Notes: generated by a model not told the origin, from the sequence alone. Shown: positions 16,073 through 24,828, counted from the stretch's first letter. The stretch is 48,882 nucleotides of DNA from Candidatus Nitrosocaldus sp. (GCA_025054855.1 JANWZS010000011.1:13004-61885); one strand, 5' to 3'. Numbers and translations: made by a program.

Positions 16073-17040
16073 GTGATACTCGTGGTGATACACTCGATAA
16101 CTATAGCGATGTTAGTAGTTATAGCATCTCCCATTGTTGCTATGTATGCCGAGAGAGGGAGGGTGTTGATCATACCCAAGATGGCTGCAGATCCATCGTT
16201 CGACCCCCACAGTTACCCAGGCCTGTGGAATGGTATATACCATGAATCTCAGGGTTGCTATCGGGGATACGGTGACATGGATCAACAATGATTCGGTACA
16301 GCACTCGGTAACTGGCGGGAGCGGTGTGAGCAGGTATGAGGGGTATCACTGGCAGGTTAGTTACTCCAGGCGGGATATCTAGCGGGCTGATAGGGTAGGG
16401 AAGAGATGGTCTTACATATTCGATGGGGCAGGTGTGTTCACGTACTTCTGCACCATACATCATGATGGTAGGCGCTGTGGTGGTTGAGCCTGAGCAGCAG
16501 ATCCCGATCATCCTCACGATGCAGATGGTAACATGCTGAGACTGTCTATTATGACCGTTACATCAGACAGAAGGTACCACGCCGGTACAGCTTGGGCACC
16601 ACCATTCATAGAGACTGGTGAGAGGATCGCATTCATAAACGACCTCTTTGATATCAGCGGTACGTGAAGCAGCATCTCAAGTACGATTTCGTTATACAGC
16701 AGAATGGAAGGAAGGGAGATATATAGATCGCTCGGATACTCAGCGTGGTAGTGATGTCAAGTACCTTGTATTCTCTGAACCTAGACCAAAAGTATAAGGC
16801 GGGAGAAGATGGAAGGCAACCCCGATGGTCATGCTGAGTTCAGCACCATAGCATAGTATACTCGTGCAAGAGATACTGCATCCTTCCTGATCGTGATATG
16901 ATCTCTCCTGCCAAGATGGATGTGACTAACTATAATCCACAGTAACATATGCTGGGATAGTTAGTAACCCTGCTGGCTGGTGCAGGGGTAGTATTCTCTG
17001 GTGGTTTAGAAGGAGCAGGTGAATCTGGATCGATTAACCA
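16073..17040 (+). pseudogene. Decayed multidomain blue-copper (cupredoxin) protein gene
   Basis: Pieces of one protein appear in different frames and are cut by stops. From 16073: a signal-anchor and the stretch SFDPHSYPGLWNGIY. After a frame change at about 16240: VAIGDTVTWINNDSVQHSVTGG, the plastocyanin motif with its first His ligand. Then comes a stop at about 16379, followed by FTYFCTIHH (Cys and His ligands); a last frame change gives MVGAVVVEPEQ (Met ligand). Further fragments (TVTSDRRYHAGTAWAPPFI, KQHLKYDFVIQQ) suggest a second, non-copper domain up to about 17040. Such copper proteins are numerous in ammonia-oxidising archaea, in electron transfer outside the cell. The decay next to the provirus may reflect the insertion. 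Exact ends are uncertain. Confidence 0.7.
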
Positions 17041-17597
17041 TCCCAATGCCAAGCCATCACGCATGCACCTCTCTCTGTTACCACCTGTATACGGATGATA
17101 GCATGACTGGTTATTGTATTGATGTGACTATACAGTGTATAATAGCCATTGGCAGATAATACATGTGTGATATACATGTCAAACCAAAGCAGGTGAGTAG
17201 CATGGAATTACGGTGTCTACTCCTAATTTTTAATCCTATATACTATGTACACACTGACCCATATCTACACGTATGTTAACCCATCATCCAGCACATCACC
17301 ACGCAGGCACAGCTCCACCCCTTGTTGGATAGAGGTGTATGTATCATGCTCGATATGCTTAACTGCTGTCCCACCAGCCCGACCATCTGGTGGTATATGG
17401 TTACGATCCATGCTCATCATGCGATCGGCTAATGGCATATCTGCTGGAACCGTACAATGCAACCTCATACAGGATCAGGATGATTACCAGCGAGAACCAG
17501 ATGGGATAGAAGCAGGCGAGGTACAAGCATTGGATGATATTCTCTACCTCTGTATACAAGACCGTATCTGCATTCTGTCTGCTCCATACTGGTGTCT
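17041..17597. other. Non-coding or decayed stretch
   Basis: No open frame here shows a recognisable protein or steady codon use. Plus-strand 17245-17601 and minus-strand 17265-17468 are open but lack motifs. The stretch separates the copper-protein remains from the provirus genes and may hold the left provirus boundary. Confidence 0.4.
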
Positions 17598-18161
17598 ATG
17601 ATGAATAAGAGATACATGAATAGCCAGAGGTACATCATAGTCTCCTTCACTGCCATAAGGAACCACTTCTACACCTCAGATCTACCTGAGCAGGATGTGC
17701 TGGATAGAGGGAGGAGGATACACGGCATGATCGAGGAGGAGTTGCAGAGTAGCGAAGCAGGCATCGTGAGGGAGGTCAACCTCATTGCTCCGTATGGAGA
17801 GGCTACAGATGGTAGGAAGGTCATACTCTCAGGGCATATAGATGCGATAAACATAGATCGAGGTATAATTTATGAGATCAAGAGCATCTCTTATTTTGTG
17901 CAGTATCCAGAGATGGTCCACCTCCAACTTGCGTTTTACGCAGAGTTGTATGAGAGGTATCAAGCACTAAACCAGTTCATACCCCCACTACACTATCTAA
18001 CACTACTGCTCTACACATATACACTGCAAGGGATGAAGATAGCAGAACTTAGATACGAGAGGAGGGTTATAACAAGAGATGAGGTATTCAGTATGAGAGA
18101 TAGGTTGAGGATGCATATCGATGCCTATGTATCGTATCAGTTGCACAGATCAGGCAGGTAG
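17598..18161 (+). CDS. PD-(D/E)XK nuclease (RecB/Cas4-like)
   Basis: 187 residues from ATG 17598 (also 17601 or 17616). The core LSGHIDAINIDRGIIYEIKSISYF gives the Asp (GHID) and the ExK (YEIKS) of the PD-(D/E)XK fold, and HLQLAFYAELYE supplies the helix with Gln that follows in RecB/Cas4-type enzymes. No iron-sulphur cysteine cluster is present, so it is not a typical Cas4, and there is no CRISPR array here. Probably cuts or trims DNA during virus replication, recombination or packaging. First gene of the provirus; it lacks the TAAAWA motif of the late genes. Confidence 0.75.
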   Translation: MMNKRYMNSQRYIIVSFTAIRNHFYTSDLPEQDVLDRGRRIHGMIEEELQSSEAGIVREVNLIAPYGEATDGRKVILSGHIDAINIDRGIIYEIKSISYFVQYPEMVHLQLAFYAELYERYQALNQFIPPLHYLTLLLYTYTLQGMKIAELRYERRVITRDEVFSMRDRLRMHIDAYVSYQLHRSGR

Positions 18162-18170
18162 GCAGTCACC

Positions 18171-18488
18171 TCATCCATGACGATCACTTCGCTTAGATCT
18201 CAGAATAGATCTATAGATCCTCTCGATCTTCTCTACAGCCTCTGCATACCTCCCTCTCTCAAGCATCAATAGAATAGTATCTATCTCAACCTTATCGATG
18301 TGTATATACGTCCTGTGCCCAGCGGTGAACCGCATATGCCCATGGGTGAGTTCAACCCTCACGAGCTTATTGTCGATCTTTACCTGTAGTTCAATCGTGA
18401 GTCTACCGCTAATGCTACGCAATAACCCAATCACTCTACTAACATATCCCTGTATATGCGTGTAGAGATCCCTTGTGTATGTCATCAT
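18171..18488 (-). CDS. Provirus hypothetical protein
   Basis: 105 residues. Two helical ends around a beta-hairpin-rich middle (IELQVKIDNKLVRVELTHG...RTYIHIDKVEID), basic C-terminus (SILRSKRSDRHG). No motif recognised. Its start codon is preceded by TAAATA and exactly 5 nt, the provirus-specific signal, which both supports the start and ties the gene to the virus. It converges with the nuclease gene, with a 9-nt gap. Confidence 0.68.
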   Translation of the reverse strand: MMTYTRDLYTHIQGYVSRVIGLLRSISGRLTIELQVKIDNKLVRVELTHGHMRFTAGHRTYIHIDKVEIDTILLMLERGRYAEAVEKIERIYRSILRSKRSDRHG

Positions 18489-18499
18489 ATTCTTATTTA
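18489..18499 (-). promoter_or_regulatory. Start-proximal motif TAAATA-AGAAT-ATG
   Basis: Minus-strand TAAATA at 18494-18499, 5 nt before the ATG at 18488. Confidence 0.7.
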
Positions 18500-19109
18500 T
18501 GCCCCATCATCGATACCTCATTTTCTTATTTAATACTATATTGTATGAGAGATCGACTCAATGCTCATGTAGATAGTGTATCAACTGCATATCCTAGATT
18601 CTGTAATGGGTCGCATGAGCATTCAGGGTCATGCAGATGCATCCTTGCAGTATGCTACCAGCCTCTGCATACCTCATGGGAAGATATGTTTGGACCCTGG
18701 AATGTTAATAGTTGGTAATAAATACATCTGTACAAGATGGTGAAAGGCAGCATGTCACTTGCTCACTCACCCGCTCACTTATCAATCAGTGTTACACATC
18801 TGTAGCCGTAAGCATATATGACTTGTTATGCGATCATTATGATATGTATCGTATTAAGTTTGGTACATATGCATATCTAACCAGTAGATGCAGTGTACTT
18901 GCGGTGATGGAGATGAACTTTTATCCATGTATTATGTATGCCCCATGCATCGCTTACCCGTGCCAGATCTACTGGAACGTGCAGTCCAGTTATTACACCC
19001 ACATCACCACTGACCCTAGAAGGGTAGTACCATACTGATCACATCATACAGCAACTCTTGCATATCAATAAGTTACTTGCATCACGCATCCACGGGAGGA
19101 ACCTGATAT
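18500..19109. other. Non-coding stretch in provirus
   Basis: About 600 bp. The open frame at 18712-19038 has Cys/Tyr-rich, low-quality composition and no motif, so I do not call it. No hairpin-rich or repeat structure stands out. It could hold an origin, early promoters or a lost gene. Confidence 0.4.
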
Positions 19110-19721
19110 ATGAATGAGAGATCAGATCCCTGTGAGCATATCAATACAATAATGGATGAGGAGAGAGGAGAGATAGTATGCTGTAACTGTGGCATAGTCA
19201 TTCAGGATAGACTTGAAAGGGATCCATCGCTTGATCTGAGGATGAGCATAGATGATGAGGAGGATAGGCATGATAGGCTTGAGTTGACACATGAGGGATA
19301 CATACACCCCTTGAACAAGAGCATCACGCTGGGGACCGTATACATGGGCGGGATGCACCTCAACGAGATGGATCAGGTATACGGTTACCTGCATATAAAT
19401 AGGAGGAATAGAAGGCTCATTAGGCTGGATCAGAGGAGCAAGTATGAGGCTAGGGACATATCGCTCTATAGATTGGTCAAGATATACTCGGAGAGGTTCA
19501 ACATACCTCTATACTGGTTGTATGATCTACTGCTTATCTGCAAGAGGGAGCATAGGGCATATGTAAGAGAGTTTGTCAAGAGGCTAAAGCGAGAGAGGAT
19601 AATCAATGAGCAGGATAAGATGCTGGTGGATGAGGTCTATCAGGTCAACTGGGCAATATTACATAAGAACAGGCATCAATGCAGTAATATGGGAAGGAGT
19701 AGAAGGTCAATGACAAGATGA
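19110..19721 (+). CDS. TFIIB (TFB)-like transcription factor, short viral form
   Basis: 203 residues. Residues 8-33 resemble the TFB zinc ribbon: a Cys/His pair (CEH), then EERGEIVCCNCGIVIQDR with the CxxC knuckle and the usual GE(I/V)VC..CG wording. NKSITLGTVYMGG (about 70-82) sits where TFB has its reader/linker loop (DKGLST.I). RLIRLDQRSKYEARDISLYRLVKIYSERFNIPLYWLYDLLL looks like a diverged first cyclin repeat. Normal TFB has about 300 residues and two cyclin repeats; this one has room for one. It may replace or divert host TFB at viral promoters. It lacks the TAAAWA motif upstream, so it is probably expressed early. Confidence 0.72.
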   Translation: MNERSDPCEHINTIMDEERGEIVCCNCGIVIQDRLERDPSLDLRMSIDDEEDRHDRLELTHEGYIHPLNKSITLGTVYMGGMHLNEMDQVYGYLHINRRNRRLIRLDQRSKYEARDISLYRLVKIYSERFNIPLYWLYDLLLICKREHRAYVREFVKRLKRERIINEQDKMLVDEVYQVNWAILHKNRHQCSNMGRSRRSMTR

Positions 19722-19866
19722 GGTAAGCCCATACGATGTAAACAAGTGTATGGAAGAGTCGAAGAAGAGATTGGTAAGCCATGCCGTGCTTATCGAAGAT
19801 CTGATCTATCTACTATCTATGCTCTATATTGGTATACTCACATTCATGCTATAACAATGATAGCCT

Positions 19867-20073
19867 TCATGACCCATGAGATCCTGATCCAGATCCAGAT
19901 CCAGATCCTGATCTTAGGTATCTGCTCTTGTGGGTGATGAAGAGTAGTATTATCAGATAGGTTATCACATGCTTGATTACCTCATCCTCCATCCCAAATA
20001 CCTTCAGCAGTGTGTATAGTATCAAAGATACTATCAACGCTATGTAGGTGTGAAGCGGAGTACCTCTCCGCAT
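19867..20073 (-). CDS. Small two-helix membrane protein with Ser-Gly repeat tail
   Basis: 68 residues from ATG 20073, chosen because TAAAAA lies exactly 5 nt upstream, matching the provirus motif. Two membrane helices (YIALIVSLILYTLLKVFG and VIKHVITYLIILLFI), then a tail of alternating Ser-Gly encoded by GATCCA/GATCCT hexamers. Small two-helix proteins with a short charged tail include phage holins, so a lysis or membrane role is possible, but that is inference. It is divergent from the capsid gene, only 31 nt away. Confidence 0.62.
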   Translation of the reverse strand: MRRGTPLHTYIALIVSLILYTLLKVFGMEDEVIKHVITYLIILLFITHKSRYLRSGSGSGSGSGSHGS

Positions 20074-20104
20074 ATCGATTTTTAGGGCGTGGGTAAATAT
20101 GGAT
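20074..20104. promoter_or_regulatory. Bidirectional miniature promoter between membrane protein and capsid genes
   Basis: Minus-strand TAAAAA (20079-20084) and plus-strand TAAATA (20094-20099) each stand exactly 5 nt from their ATG and are 9 nt apart. The whole gap between the two starts is 31 nt, too short for two ordinary archaeal promoters. Confidence 0.72.
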
Positions 20105-21589
20105 ATGACCATCAGAGTCTCTGGCATAGCAGTGTATGCTGGCTACAGCCTCAATGGGTACTACTTCACGTACGAGTCCTTGCAGGGTATAGATACGGTG
20201 GTTCCATTGTACCACGAGCATAACTACGATAGGCAGATAGGACAGGTTAGACTGTACACCTCCGAGGATGGCACATACATCAACTATGATGGTGAGATAG
20301 ATGAGGCTAGCATAACGGAGGATGTTATGAGGGATCTAGAGAAGGGTCTCTACAGGGTCAGCATAGGTGTGGAGGTCAACGAGTACTATGTATACCATCA
20401 CGTCTCATCTGGCAGTGATGAGGAGTTCATACTCATCCACTCCATAAGGCCCTTTGAGTTGAGCATAGTGAAGAATCCAGCGTTCCCCCTCACCACGCTC
20501 TACATGCAGAACGCAAGGAGGATAGAGATGGTTGGTGATGGGAAGAGTGTGCAGAAGCGCATACTCATGCTCAGGAACAGGATATGTGATGGGGCTGGAT
20601 GCATAAGGATGAGGTTAGGGTGCGATAACAACGCAACTGCACAGTATACACACAAGATAAATATAGATATGGCAGAGGAGAAGCCAGTTATAACAAACTC
20701 AGGAGAGAATCCGATAGTTGAGGCAGTGAACTCGTACATATCGAGGACGAAGGGACACATCAAGTTCGTTGTAAACGCTATAGATGCATCGCCATTCGGC
20801 TCCAGGGGAGAGAATGGCTTGGTTCCAAAACCTCAGAGGATAAGTGCAAGGCTTGAGGAGTTCATGGTCAAGGGCAGAGTGGAGGGCAAGAACGCAGTGT
20901 GGACAGTCGTGCCTGTGGTGGAGTGGTCTACGTTCGCAGATGGTAGTGCACCAGCAGATGCAGCACAGTCCATAACAGAGGCATCCAAGGCGGTAGAGTA
21001 CAGGGGGTACAGGCAGAGCATAACTGATCTTGCGAAGATATCTGCCCCAGTGGATCTGATAGGTGAGCTTGTAGCACTCGAGAGGGAGATGCTGCAGTAC
21101 GAGATCGACAAGGCACTCTTCGATCAGAGGGCAGAGATAACCAATACCCTGGACTCTGCTACCGCCATGCTCGAGCCAGGTGATGTGCTCACTGCGATAA
21201 GGCAGATAAGGGCTACTGGTAACATGAATGATATAGTGCTGGTATGCCCTCCAAAGGTATTCCATGACCTGATGGGCTCGCAGGAGGTGAGCAAGTTCCT
21301 AGAGTACGGAGATGGGAATGCATTAGGGGCAAGAGAGGGGATAAACGAGTTCTTCATATACGGCATAAGGGTGAGGATGACGAGCAAGGAGGTTACAGAG
21401 GAGGTTGATGGCACAGACAAGTACGTGAGCATAATGTTCCCAGTGGGAGCTGTAGGCCTTGCACTTGGCAGTCTAGAGGTAGAGATATTCAGGGATGGCA
21501 ATGCGCTCAAGGATGTTATAACGGTGAAGAAGCCCTTCGCCTTGAAGTACCTGCTGCCTGATCAGTGCGTGAAGATAAGATCTGGCTGA
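20105..21589 (+). CDS. Fused prohead protease and HK97-fold major capsid protein
   Basis: 494 residues from ATG 20105 (TAAATA 5 nt upstream decides against 20099). Residues 1 to about 140 are an HK97/S78-type prohead protease: PLYHEHNYDRQIG (His37/His39), GLYRVSIGVEV, and FELSIVKNPAFP with catalytic Ser120 in the usual E-L-S-x-V context. A basic linker (about 140-185) may act as a scaffold. From about 190 on comes the HK97-type capsid protein: N-arm, EYRGYRQSITDLAKIS, LVALEREMLQYEIDKAL, LEPGDVLTAIRQIR and FPVGAVGLALGSLEVEIFRDG. The protease would cut itself off during shell maturation, freeing the capsid subunit. No separate protease gene exists here. Confidence 0.85.
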   Translation: MTIRVSGIAVYAGYSLNGYYFTYESLQGIDTVVPLYHEHNYDRQIGQVRLYTSEDGTYINYDGEIDEASITEDVMRDLEKGLYRVSIGVEVNEYYVYHHVSSGSDEEFILIHSIRPFELSIVKNPAFPLTTLYMQNARRIEMVGDGKSVQKRILMLRNRICDGAGCIRMRLGCDNNATAQYTHKINIDMAEEKPVITNSGENPIVEAVNSYISRTKGHIKFVVNAIDASPFGSRGENGLVPKPQRISARLEEFMVKGRVEGKNAVWTVVPVVEWSTFADGSAPADAAQSITEASKAVEYRGYRQSITDLAKISAPVDLIGELVALEREMLQYEIDKALFDQRAEITNTLDSATAMLEPGDVLTAIRQIRATGNMNDIVLVCPPKVFHDLMGSQEVSKFLEYGDGNALGAREGINEFFIYGIRVRMTSKEVTEEVDGTDKYVSIMFPVGAVGLALGSLEVEIFRDGNALKDVITVKKPFALKYLLPDQCVKIRSG

Positions 21590-21664
21590 TCGGAGGATAG
21601 TGAATAACCTCATCCAAACACATCTTTTCTTTCTACATAAACTAACTCTCAACTCATTCTAGAC

Positions 21665-21675
21665 TAAATAAGAGT
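21665..21675 (+). promoter_or_regulatory. Start-proximal motif TAAATA-AGAGT-ATG
   Basis: TAAATA at 21665-21670, 5 nt before ATG 21676; preceded by CTAGAC. Confidence 0.7.
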
Positions 21676-22050
21676 ATGCCAAGTATAGCAGGCAAGACCA
21701 TATTCCTGACCTCGCTATCTGAGAGGATGCTCAAGGGCGGTGAGAATGTTGTGGAATGGGACAACACCAGCTTTAAATGGGTATACCAGGTATCCAGGAG
21801 CCTCAACATGAGGATATGGGCATTATCCATGGTCGAGAATGCATCAGCTATAGCACTTGCCAACAGCGTCTACAATGATCTCATGAATGCATACAAGAAC
21901 AACACAACCCTCACCTTCGTGTGTGACTTTGCATTTCATAACCTAGGAGCAGTAACGGTCAAGGTATACACCCCTCCAACCGTGCAGTACACCAACACCG
22001 ACAAGGGGGCGTTGAGACTTATCTCGGTCGAGTTGATCGAGGTCTTGTAG
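21676..22050 (+). CDS. Virion-module protein, unknown
   Basis: 124 residues between capsid and portal genes. Mostly beta strands; the end (FHNLGAVTVKVYTPPTVQYTN...ALRLISVELIEVL) resembles small tail or baseplate-type beta domains in which a strand pair closes a barrel, but no family is secure. Position suggests a decoration, head-tail joining or distal tail role. Own start-proximal motif. Confidence 0.65.
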   Translation: MPSIAGKTIFLTSLSERMLKGGENVVEWDNTSFKWVYQVSRSLNMRIWALSMVENASAIALANSVYNDLMNAYKNNTTLTFVCDFAFHNLGAVTVKVYTPPTVQYTNTDKGALRLISVELIEVL

Positions 22051-22071
22051 TATAACCGGTTGATGCCTAGG

Positions 22072-22082
22072 TAAATATAGTT
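22072..22082 (+). promoter_or_regulatory. Start-proximal motif TAAATA-TAGTT-ATG
   Basis: TAAATA at 22072-22077, 5 nt before ATG 22083; preceded by CCTAGG. Confidence 0.7.
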
Positions 22083-23147
22083 ATGGCCATACTGGAGGCT
22101 TTGAGGAGTATATTTAATGCTGGTGTTTCAAGACAGAGCAAGAGACTCGTTGAGGGCGTAGTGACCCCATTCGCATGGGATACGTTCACAGGTATATCCA
22201 ATAGGGCCCTGTACGATCTGTACATAGGAAACAGCATAGTCAGGGCTAACATAGATTACATGGCATCTAGCATATCAGATATAGGGATAAAGATAAGGGA
22301 CGGGAAGACTGGGGAGATAAAGCCATCTGACATAGACTTCAACATAGAGAATATACTCAAGGAGTTCATAGTATACGGGTACTCTGTACAGTTCTACAAC
22401 AAGGGCAAGTCCAGACTCGAGAGCGTTAATATGGCAGATATCCAGTACCCTATATATGATGGGAACAAGGTTATAGGATTCCAGTACTCAAGCCAGAGGC
22501 TGATGCTCAAGGACTATCCAAACCTCATAGTCATAAACTCAACCAAGTTCAATGATCTCGTCACGAACAAGAACTCCCTCCTGTATCCACTCCTAGCCCT
22601 GCAGACGTTCACGTACAGGGGGAAGACTTACTCCTACAGGGTAATAGATCTGATCAAGGCCGTGGAGTACTCTGCACTCCAAGGCCTGGTCAAGGGTATG
22701 CACAGCAAGCACTTCCTGCTATTCGAGCCAGATACAGACCTATCTGCAGTCAAGGCACAGTTGGAGGATCTGACCAACTCAAATAGCGACCTCATCCTCA
22801 TGGATAGCCTCAAGGATATAAAGAGGATGAGCCATGTTGAGGGGAAGCAGTATGGAGAACTCTTCGATGCAGTGATCAAGATACTCAACATAGCATCACA
22901 GAACTCGTTCAGCCTCCTGCTCATAAGTCAGGACTTCACAGAGTCCAGTGCCAAGGTGACCAAGTCCCTCATCGATGAGAGGATAAACCAGTACAAGACC
23001 GTAGCCATAAGCGCATTGGAGACACACTTCAACATAGATATACTTGCGGTTGAGAGGAAGGAGTATACATTCGGTGAGGTCATGGATATGTTCAGGACTG
23101 GGCTCATAACTAAGGAAGAGGCCAGGCAGATGCTAGGCCTGGATTGA
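22083..23147 (+). CDS. Portal protein
   Basis: 354 residues. N-terminal IVRANIDYMASSISDIGIKIRDG is the typical opening of HK97-type portals, followed by an alpha/beta body (YGYSVQFYNKG, NPLLYP-like SLLYPLLAL), a long helix (LEDLTNSNSDLILMDSLKDIKRM) and a C-terminal FRTGLITKEEARQMLGLD, the wording seen at many portal ends. It forms the ring at one capsid vertex through which DNA enters and to which connector and tail attach; the terminase docks on it. Slightly short for the family. It has its own motif and is followed 23 nt later by the tape measure gene. Confidence 0.8.
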   Translation: MAILEALRSIFNAGVSRQSKRLVEGVVTPFAWDTFTGISNRALYDLYIGNSIVRANIDYMASSISDIGIKIRDGKTGEIKPSDIDFNIENILKEFIVYGYSVQFYNKGKSRLESVNMADIQYPIYDGNKVIGFQYSSQRLMLKDYPNLIVINSTKFNDLVTNKNSLLYPLLALQTFTYRGKTYSYRVIDLIKAVEYSALQGLVKGMHSKHFLLFEPDTDLSAVKAQLEDLTNSNSDLILMDSLKDIKRMSHVEGKQYGELFDAVIKILNIASQNSFSLLLISQDFTESSAKVTKSLIDERINQYKTVAISALETHFNIDILAVERKEYTFGEVMDMFRTGLITKEEARQMLGLD

Positions 23148-23170
23148 TCACATGTACCAAGGTGATGTGA

Positions 23171-24532
23171 ATGGTTGAGGACTCGATAATCCTGAAGTTA
23201 CAACTCGATGATAATGCTAGCGCACATCTTGATAGGGTGAACTCGAACTTCGATAAGATGAGCCAGAAGATTCAGTCTATAGACAAGAACCTGAAGGCAC
23301 TGGGTATAGCAGTGGTCTTCAAGAATGCGCTGGATATAGTGGAGAAGGGCAACCAAGCACTCACGAGGTATGAGAAGGGTGTACTGGAGGTCAGGAAGAA
23401 GGAGGAGGAGCTGGCTAGGCAGAGGAGGGAGTTGGTGGAGTTGCAGGATAGGCTGAACGAGGCGCATGATCCTAAGGTACTGGAGAGGTATCAGGAGTTA
23501 CAGAGGCAGATACAGATTACAGAGGAGGAGTTGAGCATCAAGAAGAAGGAGCTTAACAACGATATGATAAACCTCATCCAGTCGTATATCCAGTTAGGAG
23601 GCTCGACCCTGCCATTACTCATCGCAAACCTGGGCAGACTCTCCAGCGCTCTATCTGTTGTCAGGACAGGGTTGATCACTACATTCATAACCAACCCTGT
23701 TGGTCTTGCACTGATGGGCATAACTGGTGCTGTGCTAGCACTCAATGAGGCCCTCGGCTTCCTCCCATTCAAGTTCAGCGATGCATTCAAGCCAGTCGAT
23801 GCCCTCAGCAGTGTCAGGCTGGATGCCCTCAGCATGGAGGTTAAGGATGTCACTGCAGCGGTCGAGGACCTAGGCAAGACTGTGGAGGACACAGAAGCGA
23901 GGTTCAACAGGCTCAAGGAGGGGTTCATGGATATAACTGGAGTAGGAGGGCTGGGCAAGGAGTTTGAGAGGCTCGTTGGCAAGGATATAGGCAAGAGGCT
24001 GCTCATAAGCAAGCCTGAGGTACTGATAGGGGAGCTCTTCAAGACGGATGAGTTCATGAGGGTTCTAGCCATGCATAAGGCTGGGCTCATACCAGAGAGG
24101 ACCATAGTAGCCAATGTCATGGAGCTGTTGAGGGCCAAGGGACTGCCATCACAACTTGCAGATGATGCAAGACTGAAGGTTGAGATAATGTTGAGAGAGA
24201 GGATCAACTCACTCACGGAGGAACAGAATGTAGCACTCACAGAGCAGGCAAACATGTACAGCAGGCTGAGGGATGAGGTCATTGGAGCGAACACAGCATT
24301 GAGCAAGTTCATGAACACCATAGCATCGTTGAGGAGGGAACTTGAGAGGGAGGTAGAGAGAGCCAGGTCTATGCCACAGCCGTTGAGCATAGCTGCGCCA
24401 TCGATAGGTAGTGCTAGTGCAAGCAACAAGATAGAGAGCCATCCATCGAAGCCAAAGACTTCCATGAGCATAAACACAGCAGGCTCAAGGAGTAGTCTGG
24501 GGCAGTTCACCGGGGGCATGTATGCCTACTAA
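23171..24532 (+). CDS. Tail tape measure protein (short)
   Basis: 453 residues. N-terminal helical region, then a strong coiled coil (about 68-135, RRELVELQDRLNEAHD... rich in E/K/R/Q), then hydrophobic helices (LPLLIANLGRLSSALSVV, ITNPVGLALMGITGAVLALNEALGFLPF), then further helices and a Ser/Pro/Ala-rich end. This mix of coiled coil and membrane-like helices is the hallmark of tape measure proteins, which set tail length and pass into the host envelope. At roughly 1.5 angstrom per residue a tail of about 60-70 nm would be expected (rule of thumb). No TAAAWA motif; it is the second gene behind portal. Confidence 0.72.
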   Translation: MVEDSIILKLQLDDNASAHLDRVNSNFDKMSQKIQSIDKNLKALGIAVVFKNALDIVEKGNQALTRYEKGVLEVRKKEEELARQRRELVELQDRLNEAHDPKVLERYQELQRQIQITEEELSIKKKELNNDMINLIQSYIQLGGSTLPLLIANLGRLSSALSVVRTGLITTFITNPVGLALMGITGAVLALNEALGFLPFKFSDAFKPVDALSSVRLDALSMEVKDVTAAVEDLGKTVEDTEARFNRLKEGFMDITGVGGLGKEFERLVGKDIGKRLLISKPEVLIGELFKTDEFMRVLAMHKAGLIPERTIVANVMELLRAKGLPSQLADDARLKVEIMLRERINSLTEEQNVALTEQANMYSRLRDEVIGANTALSKFMNTIASLRRELEREVERARSMPQPLSIAAPSIGSASASNKIESHPSKPKTSMSINTAGSRSSLGQFTGGMYAY

Positions 24533-24540
24533 ATACAGAT
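24530..24540 (+). promoter_or_regulatory. Start-proximal motif TAAATA-CAGAT-ATG
   Basis: TAAATA at 24530-24535 overlaps the stop codon of the tape measure gene and lies 5 nt before ATG 24541. Confidence 0.65.
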
Positions 24541-24816
24541 ATGGTAGTCACTGTTGCCCAGGTCAAGGAGATACTGAAGATGGATGCATCGAATACAGCG
24601 TTCGATGCATACATACAGTCTGTGGTCAATGCAACGTATACGGTCTATGGCTATCTTGATGCCCTTGGTGCAACTGCGGAGCAGAAGGATGAGATAGTCA
24701 AGTATGCAAGCGCTTACAAGGTTGCGAGGCTGATAGGCACATTCCCCAAGGTCATGCATGAGGGGCTGTTAGAGCATCTCAGAGGGTTGCTTAGCAGGTT
24801 CATCATTGCATCGTAG
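24541..24816 (+). CDS. Head-tail connector (gp6-like)
   Basis: 91 residues, all helical. VTVAQVKEILKMDASNTAFDAYIQSVVNATYTVYGYL has the wording of HK97 gp6-type connectors (ta(l/v)e.vK.yL.id....D..i..li..A), which form a ring under the portal and accept the tail. Followed 12 nt later by the likely tail terminator gene, as in many phages. Confidence 0.72.
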   Translation: MVVTVAQVKEILKMDASNTAFDAYIQSVVNATYTVYGYLDALGATAEQKDEIVKYASAYKVARLIGTFPKVMHEGLLEHLRGLLSRFIIAS

Positions 24817-24828
24817 AGGTTGATATAC

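Noticed and set aside
17245-17601. Overlapping ORFs on both strands (118 aa plus, 67 aa minus at 17265-17468)
   Set aside because: Neither has a recognisable domain, and the stretch adjoins decayed DNA; either could be a remnant but support is too weak to call a gene.
17598-18161. Cas4 or CRISPR-associated nuclease
   Set aside because: No iron-sulphur cysteines, no cas neighbours and no repeat-spacer array anywhere in the window.
18712-19038. 108-residue plus-strand ORF in the provirus gap
   Set aside because: Cys/Tyr/His-rich composition without motif, no start signal of either type, codon use unlike neighbours.
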